Position numbers and translations under genes: made by a program | Part shown: one piece after another, positions 1 through 10,395 of the stretch | Position numbering within the stretch: the first letter of the stretch is position 1 | How the letters are laid out: each line of letters begins with the position of its first letter | Assembly: GCF_016808095.1 (NCBI RefSeq) | Contig: NC_068975.1 | Coordinates: 24,683,501 to 24,747,500 of the forward strand | Direction of reading: 5' to 3' | DNA: 64,000 bases | Origin: Vigna angularis | Lineage: Eukaryota; Streptophyta; Magnoliopsida; Fabales; Fabaceae | The notes under the pieces: generated by a model | Seen by the model: the letters and a program-made list of their open reading frames with translations, nothing else | Told to the model about the DNA's origin: nothing | Database searches by the model: none

Positions 1-1547
1 TCAAACTCGCACAAAGAATTGTCCCCTTGTTCAATGACACACACCCTAGAGGTATACTCGTCTAATGAAGCCTTAGATTACCCAACAACCCCTTAAACTA
101 AATTCTTTTAAATTCGCCTAAGACTACTAGAAGCTTGTTTCACCAGACTAACACAACAAGTCTTACCTCACCCAACAAGTGTAACCATTAAAGCTCACTA
201 CATTTGGAAATTTTATAGTGAGAGACTTGTTCGCCCAATGAGTCTGCATGAAACTAAAAACTTACTAGATGTATCATATAAGCCATTTGGTCCCTTTAGA
301 CACTCTTACACGTTTCTTAGTTAAAAAAAATAACATGTACAAAATTTTAAGTGCCTTATATGAACTAAATTGACCAACAAGATACATCTTAGATAAATTA
401 AAAACCACAATTCACATCATTAGCACAAGTTTAAATCAATCAAGGTTGACAAATTTCACTCACATTACAAATTACAAATTTCAAATTTAATCAAACCAAA
501 TCACAAATTAATCAGACATACAAATTCACCCTTGCTCCACTTATTAGATTATACCAAAACAAGAAAAATCATACATAAAACATTATTAACTTTCCTTACC
601 TAGAATAGAAAACCCCTAACTCAAAGGTTCCTAAGGCTTTAGTTCTTACATGATGATCTAATTACACAAAGAAAATCTGAATTAGAAATATGATCATATT
701 CTTATGACCATAAATAAACAAAGATTCACTTTGATCTACTTTTTAGTCACATGCAACTCAAATTGTTAAATTTATTTAAAAATGAACAAAAAGTGAATAT
801 ACTTTATTTTTAACACTAATAAGTTAAGTGTAAAGCTCGTCGTAGATATCTTTTTATAATATTTTATCTTCAGACATATGAAAGATGAAATTAAAAATTT
901 AGAAAGAAGACAAATAGAAGTTTTAAAGAAATAGTAATTTTTATAAAATAAAATTCCACTAATAAAATTTCTATTTATAATTTAACACTTTAAATAATAA
1001 AATAATTAATCTTTTTAAAACTACTATTATTTTTTACTACTTTCTAGGTCCTAGGATGAGAACAATAAAAAAAATTAAGTTTAAAAGTAAGTTTTAAAAA
1101 TAAATTATTAAATAGTTAAAACTTTAATTTAAATATAATTTAAAATTTTAATATTTATTTCAATGAAAACTATGAATCAAGAACAGTTAATACCAAACAC
1201 ATACACACTAAAAAATGTTATATTAAAGAATGGAATTTTTTAATAAATATAAAAATTATTTAATGAATAATCTTATTCATATAAGTTAAATATAAGATAA
1301 ATTATCGAGTATCATTAATAAGTTTTTCACGATAATTCCAGTAAAAAAACTTGAAGACAAAAAATTTATAATTTTTTTTATAAAATGTTTTTATTTTTAT
1401 TTTTTAATGTTAAATTTAAACTCAAACTTAAATTTAACTTATATGATCAAATTCATTAATTAAAGTATATAATTTTTTAAATTATTAATCCTTTAATTTA
1501 GAATTATTAATTACCAATTGAATAGTATATTGATTATGATATTTGAA
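1..1547. other. AT-rich stretch upstream of copy 1 acidic exon
   Basis: I see no open coding region. By analogy with copy 5, the part nearest 1548 should be the long intron before the acidic exon, but none of the expected upstream exons (basic first exon, 42-nt exon 2, exon 3, 36-nt exon 4) is recognisable, so copy 1 looks 5' truncated or replaced. Around 220-250 there is a motif of the type cttgttcgcccaatgagt, which recurs near 22175, so part of this stretch is probably dispersed repeat. Confidence 0.5.
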
Positions 1548-1870
1548 CATGACTTTGCTAAGTCAACTAAGTATTCTGATGTGGAATGTTCAGATGCAAA
1601 GGATAATGATGAAGAAGATGAGGAGTCTGAAGGTGAGGAATCTGAAGTCGAGGAATCTGAAGCTGAAGAATTTGAAGCCGAAGAAGAATCTGAAACTGAG
1701 GAATCTGAAGCCGATGAATCTGAAGTCGATGAATCTGAAGTTGAGGAATCTGAAGTCGACGAATCTGAAGTTGAAGAATCTGAAGCTGAGGATATAAATT
1801 CTGAGGAATCTGAAGCCGAAGATATAAATTCTGAATCTGATGCCGAGGATTCAGATGAAGAGCCACCAAG
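1548..1870 (+). CDS. Acidic Glu/Ser-repeat exon, cluster copy 1
   Basis: This is an open segment dominated by a 15-nt coding minisatellite that reads as five-residue units of the pattern E/D-E-S-E-V/A, repeated about ten times. It then passes through two aspartate-rich units into the conserved end D-S-D-E-E-P-P-R. The exon stops at a good donor (CCAAG followed by gtatgttcat) that is identical in position to copies 2, 4 and 5. The start is uncertain: copy 4 has the acceptor gaacag before this exon, but here the same place reads gaacat, so the acceptor may be lost. The encoded protein would be strongly negative, low in complexity and probably disordered. I do not recognise the family and assign no function. 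Confidence 0.6.
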
Positions 1871-1950
1871 GTATGTTCATGTGTTCATAACTGGCTTAAC
1901 TGTCGATCATTTCTTCTTATATATTTCATCAACTTTTTATATGAATGTAG

Positions 1951-1998
1951 GAACCTCACGGGTATCAATCAAAACATGCGTAATTTGTCTATGCCGAG
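1951..1998 (+). CDS. Single 48-nt micro-exon, copy 1
   Basis: A 48-nt exon lies between the acceptor tatatgaatgtag and a gtaaaa donor. It continues the acidic exon in frame (phase 2 in, phase 2 out) and encodes N-L-T-G-I-N-Q-N-M-R-N-L-S-M-P-R. The core N-L-S at the end is shared with the micro-exons of copies 2, 4 and 5. Copy 1 has only this one unit, which makes it the shortest version of the array in the window. Confidence 0.6.
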
Positions 1999-2101
1999 GT
2001 AAAAACTATGTAAATTAAATATTTAATGTGACCACAAAGTTGTGTAATTAATAATTAACAATTGATTCTACATTTCTTTGTTGTTTTGTTGTTACAAACA
2101 G

Positions 2102-2220
2102 ACAGGACAAAGCAAACTACGCATGAATGAATATTCATGGTTATGGACTCGCGAAGAAGGAGAACTTCTCATAATGTTAATATGTAGCATAAACTACAGT
2201 CAATGGCTGTAGCTTAATTA
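2102..2220 (+). CDS. Terminal exon region, copy 1
   Basis: After a T-rich tract and an acag acceptor, this segment is homologous to the terminal exons of copies 2 (19227), 4 (37267) and 5 (62679); all contain gaatattca(t/c)ggttayg. In the phase delivered by the micro-exon it hits a stop within about 25 nt. Another frame is open to about 2211 and reads E-Y-S-W-L-W followed by acidic residues, like the frame still open in copies 2 and 4. The reading frame of the last exon has therefore drifted between copies, and this copy is probably damaged here. Confidence 0.4.
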
Positions 2221-3420
2221 GAATAAATTGCAAACTCAAACTCAATACCTCTACAACCTTATCGTCATTCTCTTAAATAATTTGAGTTTAATGTTGTCGT
2301 TTAATATCTATACAATCGACCATTAACTTGGTTTGGATGGTGGTTTGTTAGGTTATGTGGTATAATTATTATTGTGTGCTTCTATGACTGTTATATTATC
2401 CTCAATACCTTTTGGCAGTATTCTAACTCTACATGCACATGACTCATCAAATTTTATTTGCCTTTTAAATGAAATGCATCATTTTCAAAAGCTTTAAGAA
2501 TTCTAGATTAAGTGTGTTAGAATTTGAGATAGACAATATGATTGTTTATCAAATTTATTTTAAACTATATATCCTTGATTTTTTAAATGTAGATTAAGTG
2601 TTCTAAAATTTATTTCTTATTTAGAGAAAATATTTTTTTTTTCGACAAATACAATCGTCTATATATATACGATTAGAATATTGTTTGACCAGTAATAAAT
2701 ATCACAAAAATAGGTTTGTGAATTACTAAAGGAAACTTTTTAGTACAAAGAAAAGAGGAATTTTTCAAGGAAATTTAAGTTTATGAATTGTCGCAATATT
2801 CTTTTAATAAACTAAATTTTTCTTTCTTTTCTTTTCTTGTAAAGATTATAATTGTTGTCTCGTATGTTATTGGAATGATCTAAATAAAGAGAAGTATGAT
2901 TTTCGACTCAAGTAATTGAAATGTAAATACTACTATCAATGTGAACTTAACAAGACGAAAATTCAAAAATATGAAAATTACAATAGTAAACTCTTGAAAG
3001 ATATTATGTTTCTGTTCATTTTTTAGGTAAAATTTTTCTATATTTCCATACATTTTAACATGCATTTCATAAAATTATAAAATAATTTATTTATTTTTTC
3101 ATATTTTATTGAAAATTCAAATATAAATCTAAGTCTTATGTTAAATAAATAAAAAAAATAAATACTACATAAAAATAAAACTTATTATTTTGGATAAAAA
3201 ATCATATTTATATTTTATGTGGTTGAACTCAATTTTTTTAATTAAAAAATACATTTTAAATTGTTAATTTAAAATATATTTTTTATCCTGCAAAATGTAA
3301 ATCATATTTTTTATATTTCAAGATATGCAATCTAAAATATAAAATTTACATTCTAAAACGTGTATTTCAAAACGAAAATCCTAAACCAAAGATAAATTTA
3401 GAATTTTAAAATACAGGGGG
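2221..3420. other. 3' flank of copy 1, AT-rich, no gene
   Basis: No coding region is seen. The stretch from about 2425 to 3060 (tctacatgcacatgactcatc and onward) is clearly homologous to 14265-14960, which lies in the intron between exon 1 and the acidic exon of copy 2. The 3' flank of one copy has therefore been joined into the body of another. Confidence 0.6.
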
Positions 3421-3479
3421 CGCATAATGAAATTATGGAGCTGCAGGAAAATTCGGCCCATTTTTAGTGTCTTGGACTT

Positions 3480-4185
3480 GAGAGGGAAGACTTGATAGGA
3501 ATGGGCACCCTATATTTCCTCCACCTCCCCACACTATTTTAAATACAATTATATCCTTAAGTTAAAAGAATTTTTACTTTTATCCTATTTTAAATAATTT
3601 GAAACCCTAATTTTACTTTCTCAGCATCCACTTACGGAATTCTCTTCCCCTTTCTCCATTTCCGTTTCACCTCCCCACCTCTCACACTTTTTGGTTTGAA
3701 AGCTTCCATTGTCGCCGTGATGTGAAGGAGCGTCGCCGCCATGGTGTGGAAGAACATCGAGGAGCGTCCAGAGCATCAACCAGCGTGAGGAAGTATACAT
3801 CAACGGAGGTGACATCCTTCAACGGATGTCCCCTAATAAAACAAACCCTAAAATAAAAAACGTAACCTTTAAACGGAGGTGACATCTTCAAGGGATGCCA
3901 CATCCGTTTAAATGTTACGTTTTTTATTTTAGGGTTTTATTTCAAGGTTTATTTGAATACGCACTGGAGGAAGCACGACACGCATTGCACCACGAGAGCG
4001 ACACTGTACCACGAGAGGGAGACTGTTTGATAAAATTAAAAAATAATAATCCTAAAAATAAAATTTTACTAAAGGGCAAAATAGTAAAGAGAAGATGGAT
4101 GGAGAAAAGGACAAAATAATAAAAGGAAGGTGAAGAAAGAAATATGTGGTGGTGGAGGGAACAACACCCATAGCAATGTTTGTTT
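3480..4185. mobile_element. Fold-back or MITE-like element with loose terminal inverted repeats
   Basis: The left edge (gaatgggcaccctatatttcc then ctccacc) and the right edge (ggtggagggaacaacacccat) are imperfect inverted repeats, and the next 60-70 bases inside each edge are also loosely complementary. The centre holds a much tighter inverted repeat (3843-3937). The interior has no credible gene; short open frames on both strands are by-products of the palindrome. I could not find a convincing target-site duplication, so the ends are approximate. Confidence 0.4.
3843..3937. repeat. Near-perfect inverted repeat (hairpin), arms about 36 nt
   Basis: The left arm begins aaaccctaaaataaaaaacg and the right arm ends with its reverse complement, with one mismatch in the inner part (aacCtttaaacgg against aacAtttaaacgg). 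The spacer is about 20 nt. Transcribed on either strand, it would form a stable stem-loop. Confidence 0.75.
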
Positions 4186-4209
4186 GGTTTCACTGGACTT
4201 CCACTTTAG

Positions 4210-5356
4210 GTTTCATTACCTTTATTCATAATATAACATTAAATATACGAATAAATAACATAGAACACAAAAAAATAAATGTAAAATAAATTAAAAAAAA
4301 GGGTGAAACATGTTTTTTTTTTCAAAAGTGTTCTTAAACAAAATATGATTTTATTTATCACAGTTTATAAAAAATATTATTTCATCTTTTAAAGAAATTC
4401 TAAGCAATTGGTCAGTTGTTGGCTTATTTTCTAAGCAATGAAGTAACAACATTCCATATGCTGAATCGTTTGACAGTGTATATAATTTGAACACATATTC
4501 CAGTTAAAAAAAATGCACGTAACCTCTAAAATGTGATTAGCATAATTGATATGGTTAACAAGAAAATGTAATTAGTGATTCTTAGCGTATGAATTGTTGA
4601 AAGTTACCTGTTACTGATTGAATCAGTGAGTTAAATTTTCATAGTAAACAATGACAACTTTTTCTATGTTGTTTCTTGGTAAAAAATAAAGTTTCTTTAG
4701 TTGATATTAACAATAAATGTTTTCATTAGAAGTTACCATGGATTACTTCAAACATCCAAGAGAATAGTATGTAATTTACTTAATATTCTTGAAACAAATG
4801 TGCCAAATAAATATGCGTATATAATTGGTTTTTTAAAATACCGCATTATTCTTATTAAATAGTTTAATATGAGATATAATAAATACATTTTTAATTAATA
4901 TTACATTTATATTTCTTGTTTAGGAAATTTGTGTAAGGTTTACTAAACAAAATTTGGGAATAATTATTTCGAAAAAACCAATTATTAAAGAGTTAATTAC
5001 TATAGTTAGAATAGCCTTTTGAATTTTGTATATTTTTCTACCATTACACCTATTATGAAAAAAAATCACTTTTATTATTTTTAATACTCTCAATCTCTTT
5101 GATTATTAATATATTTAGTTTTAGTTTTTATTTAATATATATATAGTTATATACGCATTTTAATAATTTTTTTTACTTATTGCAGGGGCGTCAATTGATC
5201 TATCTAGTGTTGTCAAAACGGGTAACTCACCACGGGATCGTTATTTAGTGAGTCAATTCAACTAGGTTTATTTATTAATTAACGAGCCAAAAAAAAATTT
5301 GAATCCACCACAAATTGTGAGTTAAATAAATAGGTTGACTCATTGACTTACTTAAT
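4210..5356 (+). pseudogene. Relic of another cluster copy (copy 1b)
   Basis: The stretch 4393-4490 matches the conserved 5' flank of copies 2, 3 and 5 (ttattttctaagcaatgaag). At 5186-5202, after tacttattgcag, the first 17 nt of exon 4 are recognisable (compare 57606), then homology stops. The intron sequence before it (ttatatatagttatata type) also matches copy 5 upstream of exon 4. No exon 1, 2 or 3 is seen. From 5200 to about 5350 a separate dispersed repeat takes over (tgtcaaaacgggtaactcac), which resembles common legume intergenic repeats. Confidence 0.45.
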
Positions 5357-5457
5357 TACAGTTTTCTTTTCTTTTGTTTATTTTGTCTCGAGGGATTGAG
5401 AGGTAGATTTTAAATCTAACTCAATAATAGAAAATCGGTTTGTAAGATATAATTTGC

Positions 5458-5462
5458 ACACT
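5458..5462. repeat. Target-site duplication of element A, left copy (ACACT)
   Basis: ACACT directly precedes the left LTR and is repeated at 12534-12538 directly after the right LTR. The homologous stretch of copy 3 near 20035-20041 has a single ACACT in the same context (aaattgcacacttatatat), which is the empty site. Confidence 0.85.
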
Positions 5463-5859
5463 TGTAAGACCCATGAAAAATATTTATAGTAAATTTTAGT
5501 ATTTTATTAGTAATAATAATTTTAATGGATAGAAAAATATAAATTTTGGATATAAAATTATAGTAATTTTATAAGGAGAGGTTAAAATTTTTGATAACTC
5601 ATTTAATATTTTTTTTTTTAAGAAAATCGAATAGTAAAAAGTGAATAGTGAATAGTGAATAGTAAAAAGTAAATAGTAAATAGTAAAAAGTAAATAGTAA
5701 AAATAAATTTTCAGCATTTGGATTCCTTAGCATGGAAGTAAGTAGTAGGTAGAAATTAGGATCAGATTTGGTGAGAAAATGATTGAAATATTATTTTTAA
5801 ATAATATTAAAATAATAAATAATATTAAAATATTAAGGAATAGTAAATTTTTTTTTTAC

Positions 5860-5867
5860 TATAAATA
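5860..5867 (+). promoter_or_regulatory. TATA box of element A LTR
   Basis: TATAAATA in the context actataaatagccatggg. The same box with the same flanks lies in the right LTR at 10793-10800 and, as ctataaatagccaaggg, in the LTRs of element B. It is the likely core promoter of the retroelement transcript. Confidence 0.65.
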
Positions 5868-6740
5868 GCCATGGGAGGGAAGGGTATTTTGCACCAAGAG
5901 AAGAGGAATCAAGTGAGAGCTTGAGAAATAGAGAAGAAATAGTTAGGGAGAAATTTTTAGTTGCAAGAGTAGAGGTTCTGAAGAGTTTTCGGGGAAACAA
6001 ATTCGGAGCAGGAGATTAAGTCTGGAATAGAGGTAGGGGAGCTAATTTTTCTAAGCTTTTATATTATGATTTAGTACTGTTTTATTACTATTCATGTCTT
6101 GAAATTATGTATGAATATTGTTAATGCTTACTGTGTGTTTATCTATATTGATATTCGGTGTAAATATTATATGCTGTTGTTTTGAATCTGTTAATAAGAA
6201 ATTTGTTAAAAACTAGTTGATGAACACTTTGGCTAAGGAAAGACTTGGTACTTAAGTTGTCCATTGTGACGCACCTCTCTTTCCTGGAAGTCTACTCGAC
6301 AGGTTTTTAACTTAAATCTTGTGTACAGATTATGTATTGTTAAATTATCATGTAATATATCTAGTTAGAATATATTCAGTTTGTATGATTTCTGAAATGA
6401 TTGAAGTTTATTTGATTTGAATTTATGCATCTGAACATGTATGAGTATTACGGGGAGATGTCGTAAGGGTATAATATGAGTCGAGGAATGTGAGTATGGT
6501 ATGAGTCTCGCGGAGAGATTCTGTAATGTCATGGTAGGTGTATGAGGATTATGGGTAGATTTCGTAATGGTATAATATGAGTTAAGGAATGTGAGCATTG
6601 TATGAGTTTCGTGGAGAGGTTCTGTAATGACATGGTATGTGCGTATATGTTGATGTTGAGGGTCATGAAGTTGGAGGTTATCCTGATACTCTAATAATCA
6701 ATCAGTCTCAAGTAGAGAATGATGAATTATGTGGTGAGAG

Positions 6741-6930
6741 GGGCAGGAGGTCCTGGTCTATGTGCCGGTTTAGGACATAGTGAGGGGACTAACCTTGTGA
6801 ATGGTATGGAGGGCAGAATGTCCTGGTCTATGTGCCGGTTTAGGACGTAGTGAGGGGACTAACATTATGAATGGTATGGAGGGCATAATGTCCTGGTCTA
6901 TGTGCCGGTTTTGGACATAGTGAGGGGACT
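6741..6930 (+). repeat. Three tandem 70-bp hairpin units in element A LTR
   Basis: Units start near 6741, 6811 and 6881. Each has tcctggtctatgtgccggtt, then ggacatag and gaggggac. CTATGT pairs with ACATAG and an outer GTCC pairs with GGAC, which gives a stem-loop per unit. In unit 2 the arm reads ACGTAG, leaving a G-T wobble. The array is repeated in the right LTR from 11677. Confidence 0.7.
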
Positions 6931-7601
6931 AAGAATGACATCACAAGTGAAAAACCTTCCGTTGTATCGCTCATCAACATATCGTTGGGATAAGTGCCTA
7001 TTGAATATCGTGGGGATAAGTGCCTATTGGGTATTATGAAATGAGTGTTTATTTGGGTATTGTGGGATGAGTGTATATTGGGTATTGTGGAATGAGTGTT
7101 TATTGGTATTGTGGGATGAGTGTTTATTGGGTATTATGGGATGAATGTCTATTAAGTATTATGGTATTTATTGGGTATTGTGGGACGAGTGTCTAATAGG
7201 AATTGTGGTACGATGGTATGAGGGTGTCTGACATAATTATTATATGATGTTTGTATCGAAGTAATTATGCATGTCTTATAAATGAGTTGTTGCATGTTAG
7301 CTCACCCTACTTGTTTGTGTTTTGTGTTTGGGTATGTGCGATGATCGTATAATTCGTTATACGGGAGCAGATGAAGGAATGTCGCCTCACATAGTACCAA
7401 GGAAAGGGAGGAGTAGAAGAACTATAATTAGAATCTTTTTACATGTATAGACTTATATCAACTAGGAAATTTTAAAGGGTGAGATTACGGAATGTTACCG
7501 TAAATGTAATGTTAATTATCAAGTGTGAAAATTTGGGATGTTACATTAATGTGAAAAGTTGGGATGTTACATTAATATGAGAATTTGGGATGTTACATTA
7601 A

Positions 7602-7613
7602 TGGTATCAGAGC
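7602..7613 (+). promoter_or_regulatory. Primer-binding site of element A (initiator tRNA-Met)
   Basis: TGGTATCAGAGC starts four bases after the end of the left LTR. It is the complement of the 3' end of plant initiator methionine tRNA and the usual primer site of Ty3/gypsy and copia elements. Confidence 0.88.
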
Positions 7614-10369
7614 AGTTCGTCCTTAGGATGACCTCTGTGTCGTGGGTCTGTTGTGTCTTCTTTGTGAAGAATTGAGTCTAAATGGTATACTTACCATTTT
7701 CTCCAAGTCTAGATAGTAGAGTATTGTGTCTAACTACTCATGACTTTTACGAGAGATGATTTTCCTTTCTTAATTCTCAAGGTTTATGAAAGATATTATA
7801 ATTAGTTAAAGCCTTCATAGGGAGATATAATACTAGAATTTGAGTTTCAAAGGATAAGTGAAGATGTTGGTGTTTAGAAGTTATGTTTTAAGATGTTTGC
7901 AGGACAAAATCAGGAGATTAGATATCTTACGTTTCACAAAAAGGAGTTAAGTTCAAAGGCTAGATTAAGAGAAGCTTTGGATAAGCATGAATGTAGCAAG
8001 GTTTGAGAAATCAGTTTGGTTTAGTATATCAGTAATGTTAGAAGTCAGAAGAGAGGGAAGTGTTGGTGAGAAACGGAGTGGCATTGTGTGAGATTGGTAA
8101 CATGGATTGATGTATCAGTGATGGTTGGAATCTGAAGAAAGAAAATGGTGGAAGATTTGAAGATAAAGTTTAAAATAAAAAGGGATAGGAATACTGAAGT
8201 AGATTAAGGATAAATCAAATATTAGACGAAGAAGAGTAGAAGAGAAGTGGTATAAGGCATAAAGAGGATTGAGAGAAAGTTTAATAGGAGGAGAAATTTG
8301 TAAGTTAAGAGAACACGAGGTCTTTAGAGAAGAATGAAGTATTGAATGAATTCTAAGCTAAATGGATGATCAAAAAGAGATGGTTAGATTTTTCCAGTAA
8401 ATGTATTAGAGATAAAATTTGAGAGTATGTGATTTTGGTATGATGAGTGGTAGAGAAAATCCAGGTACGAAAATTTTGGCTTTCAGCTTATGCAAAGTTT
8501 TGGTATTTTTATGGGAGGATTAAAGAGTCATGATTTATGGTTGAAAATTTTATTGATTTTGGAATATTAAAGTTAGTAGAGGTAGTGTAAGTTGAATTAA
8601 TATTATGAATATGGCAAGATAAGGAAGAAGAAGAGTTTGGAAATAGATAAAAAGAAGAGTTGCAATACTAATGTGATTAGGGAATTTGGAATAATTAAGA
8701 AGTTGTAGGTTGTGATTGGAGCAATTTCATCAGGCATAGTTATATGGTAGTATTCAAACCTCAATGGTGATGTAAAGGATGGGTAAAGATTTATATGTCG
8801 CACCTTGATCTCTGACCAGTCATGCGAGTGAGTGAACTTATTTATATTTACTTTTAGTTCGCATAAGATAAAAATTTGAGATTTGGTTAACACTAAATAT
8901 CCTGGGGATATGGTTTTGATCTAGGGAAGCACGTTATAATTGAGGTTGGTTGTAGTTGATTGCCTTGATAATCTCTCTAGATCATTTAACTTATGTGGCA
9001 TAAGTGGTTTATTTAAATGAGTGGGTGCAGTACTGATAAGGAATCTAGTTAGTTTTAAATTCGACCTTATTGAGATTAAAATAAGTGGTTTCAGAATTTA
9101 TAACATTGTTGATTGAGTGATCTGTTGAGTCTTATCAGAGATACACAATTGTTAGGTATTGGATTAGAGACAACATTAAGTTTGTGAATTCATATTAGCT
9201 TAGGATGTGGGAAGGTATTTTGAGGACAAGGTTTATTTTCCTAAGATTTAGAGTTTATAAGTTAATTCTTGAAGAATGTTTTAAGTCAGGCTAGTAATGT
9301 TTGCTAGGAAAATAATTACATGAAGGTTGAGGTAATTTGGAGTATAATCTCGAAAGAAGTTTGATTATTCTAGTTTTGTTAAGTATTTCGGAAGTGTTTA
9401 TCAGGTGAAGAAAATAGTGGTTCAACATTTAGTGTAGGTTAAATAAAGGATGAGGATCAGTATTTTAGGGATATCTGACCAATGCAAGTGAATGATAGAT
9501 ATTATAGTTTAGGGTATGATCGAAAGGATGGTTTGGTCATGTTCCAATATGTTTTTAGAAGTTTATGGTCTTCAAGAATTGTGAGTTGATTGTTGAACAT
9601 TAAGTGTGGTTAAGGGTGAAGGCAATATTACCAAGAGTCAGATAAGTTCATCAAGGACGAGTGAAGGAAATGATGCATGATCTTAAGTGTGGAAGGGTTT
9701 CTATGGATGTTATAAAGCATACTCAAATTAGGTATTACTTTTGGACAAGTTCTTGATAAATGGGTATAGAAAAGAAAACATAAGGATGAATTATTTAGTA
9801 ATAGTGTTTTGGACTCCGTGAAATCATCAGAGTAATTATAAATTTTACGGAGAATAGAAGTAGAGGGTAAGGTGGAACAATCTAGTATAATTTTGGTAAA
9901 CATAAGTGGCTTTTAGAGGTGTACAATTTCTAGGAGTAGAAATTGTGTTGAGAAAATATAATGGAAGGTTGTTACAGAAAAAGAATGATTCTTAGAGTTT
10001 TACAGGGACATGAAAGTCTTAAATAGGGATATATAAGGAGAATCACTTTCTGGTTATAGTAGGAATGAAAAGTTTTCTGGAATTTTGTGATTAATAGTTT
10101 ATGAGTAATGAGTTCTTTTAAAACATTAATGAATTATTTTGAGACTAGTGGGGTATGTGTAATGGTGGTTTTGACGAGGCTAGAAGTGACAAGTAAGAGT
10201 GTTCTGAAGGTTTATGATTTTAATTTTTTCGTGAGTACATTTCAATTTGAGATGCTAGAAATTTTATGCACAAAATAAGTAGAGTAAATGAGTTTACAAG
10301 GAAACTAGAAGATAAGGTGAAATAATCATAACTTTATTTTTTTTATGTCAAATTTTCGAATTTTCGAGG
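7614..10369 (+). other. Element A interior, no intact gene
   Basis: Purine-rich on the plus strand and without any long open frame. I looked for gag zinc knuckles, the protease DSGA, the reverse transcriptase IDD and the integrase H2C2 motifs and saw none intact. Parts near 9600-9740 could be very decayed pol sequence, but I cannot support that. It is either a LARD interior or a thoroughly degenerated gag-pol. Confidence 0.6.
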
Positions 10370-10395
10370 ACGAAAATTTTTGTTGTTGGGGAGAA
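10370..10395 (+). promoter_or_regulatory. Polypurine tract region of element A
   Basis: The segment tttttgttgttggggagaa ends directly at the right LTR. The same block (gttgttggggaga) precedes the right LTR of element B, and an upstream gaggacgaaaat is also shared. It is the likely plus-strand primer for reverse transcription. Confidence 0.65.

Larger units (their letters stand above)
5463..7597 (+). repeat. Element A 5' LTR
   Basis: It starts TGTAAGACCC and ends GGGATGTTACA, so the termini are a short inverted repeat (TGTAA/TTACA). In order it holds: a block of aatagt repeats (about 5630-5700), a TATA box at 5860, a leader with a possible splice donor (aatagaggtagg near 6030), a three-unit 70-bp hairpin array (6741-6930), and an array of short units of the type gggtattgtgggatgagtg (about 6985-7200). 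Confidence 0.88.

Noticed and set aside
1567..1869. Minus-strand frame rich in Leu/Gln opposite the acidic exon; likewise at 15407-15598, 33493-33678 and 60621-60854
   Set aside because: Reverse complement of a GAA/TCT repeat. It has no splice sites or start, and the plus strand has conserved exon borders.
7602..7613. Possible tRNA gene at the tRNA-Met-like sequence (also 26263)
   Set aside because: Only 12 bases complementary to the tRNA 3' end, directly after an LTR; it is a primer-binding site, not a tRNA gene.
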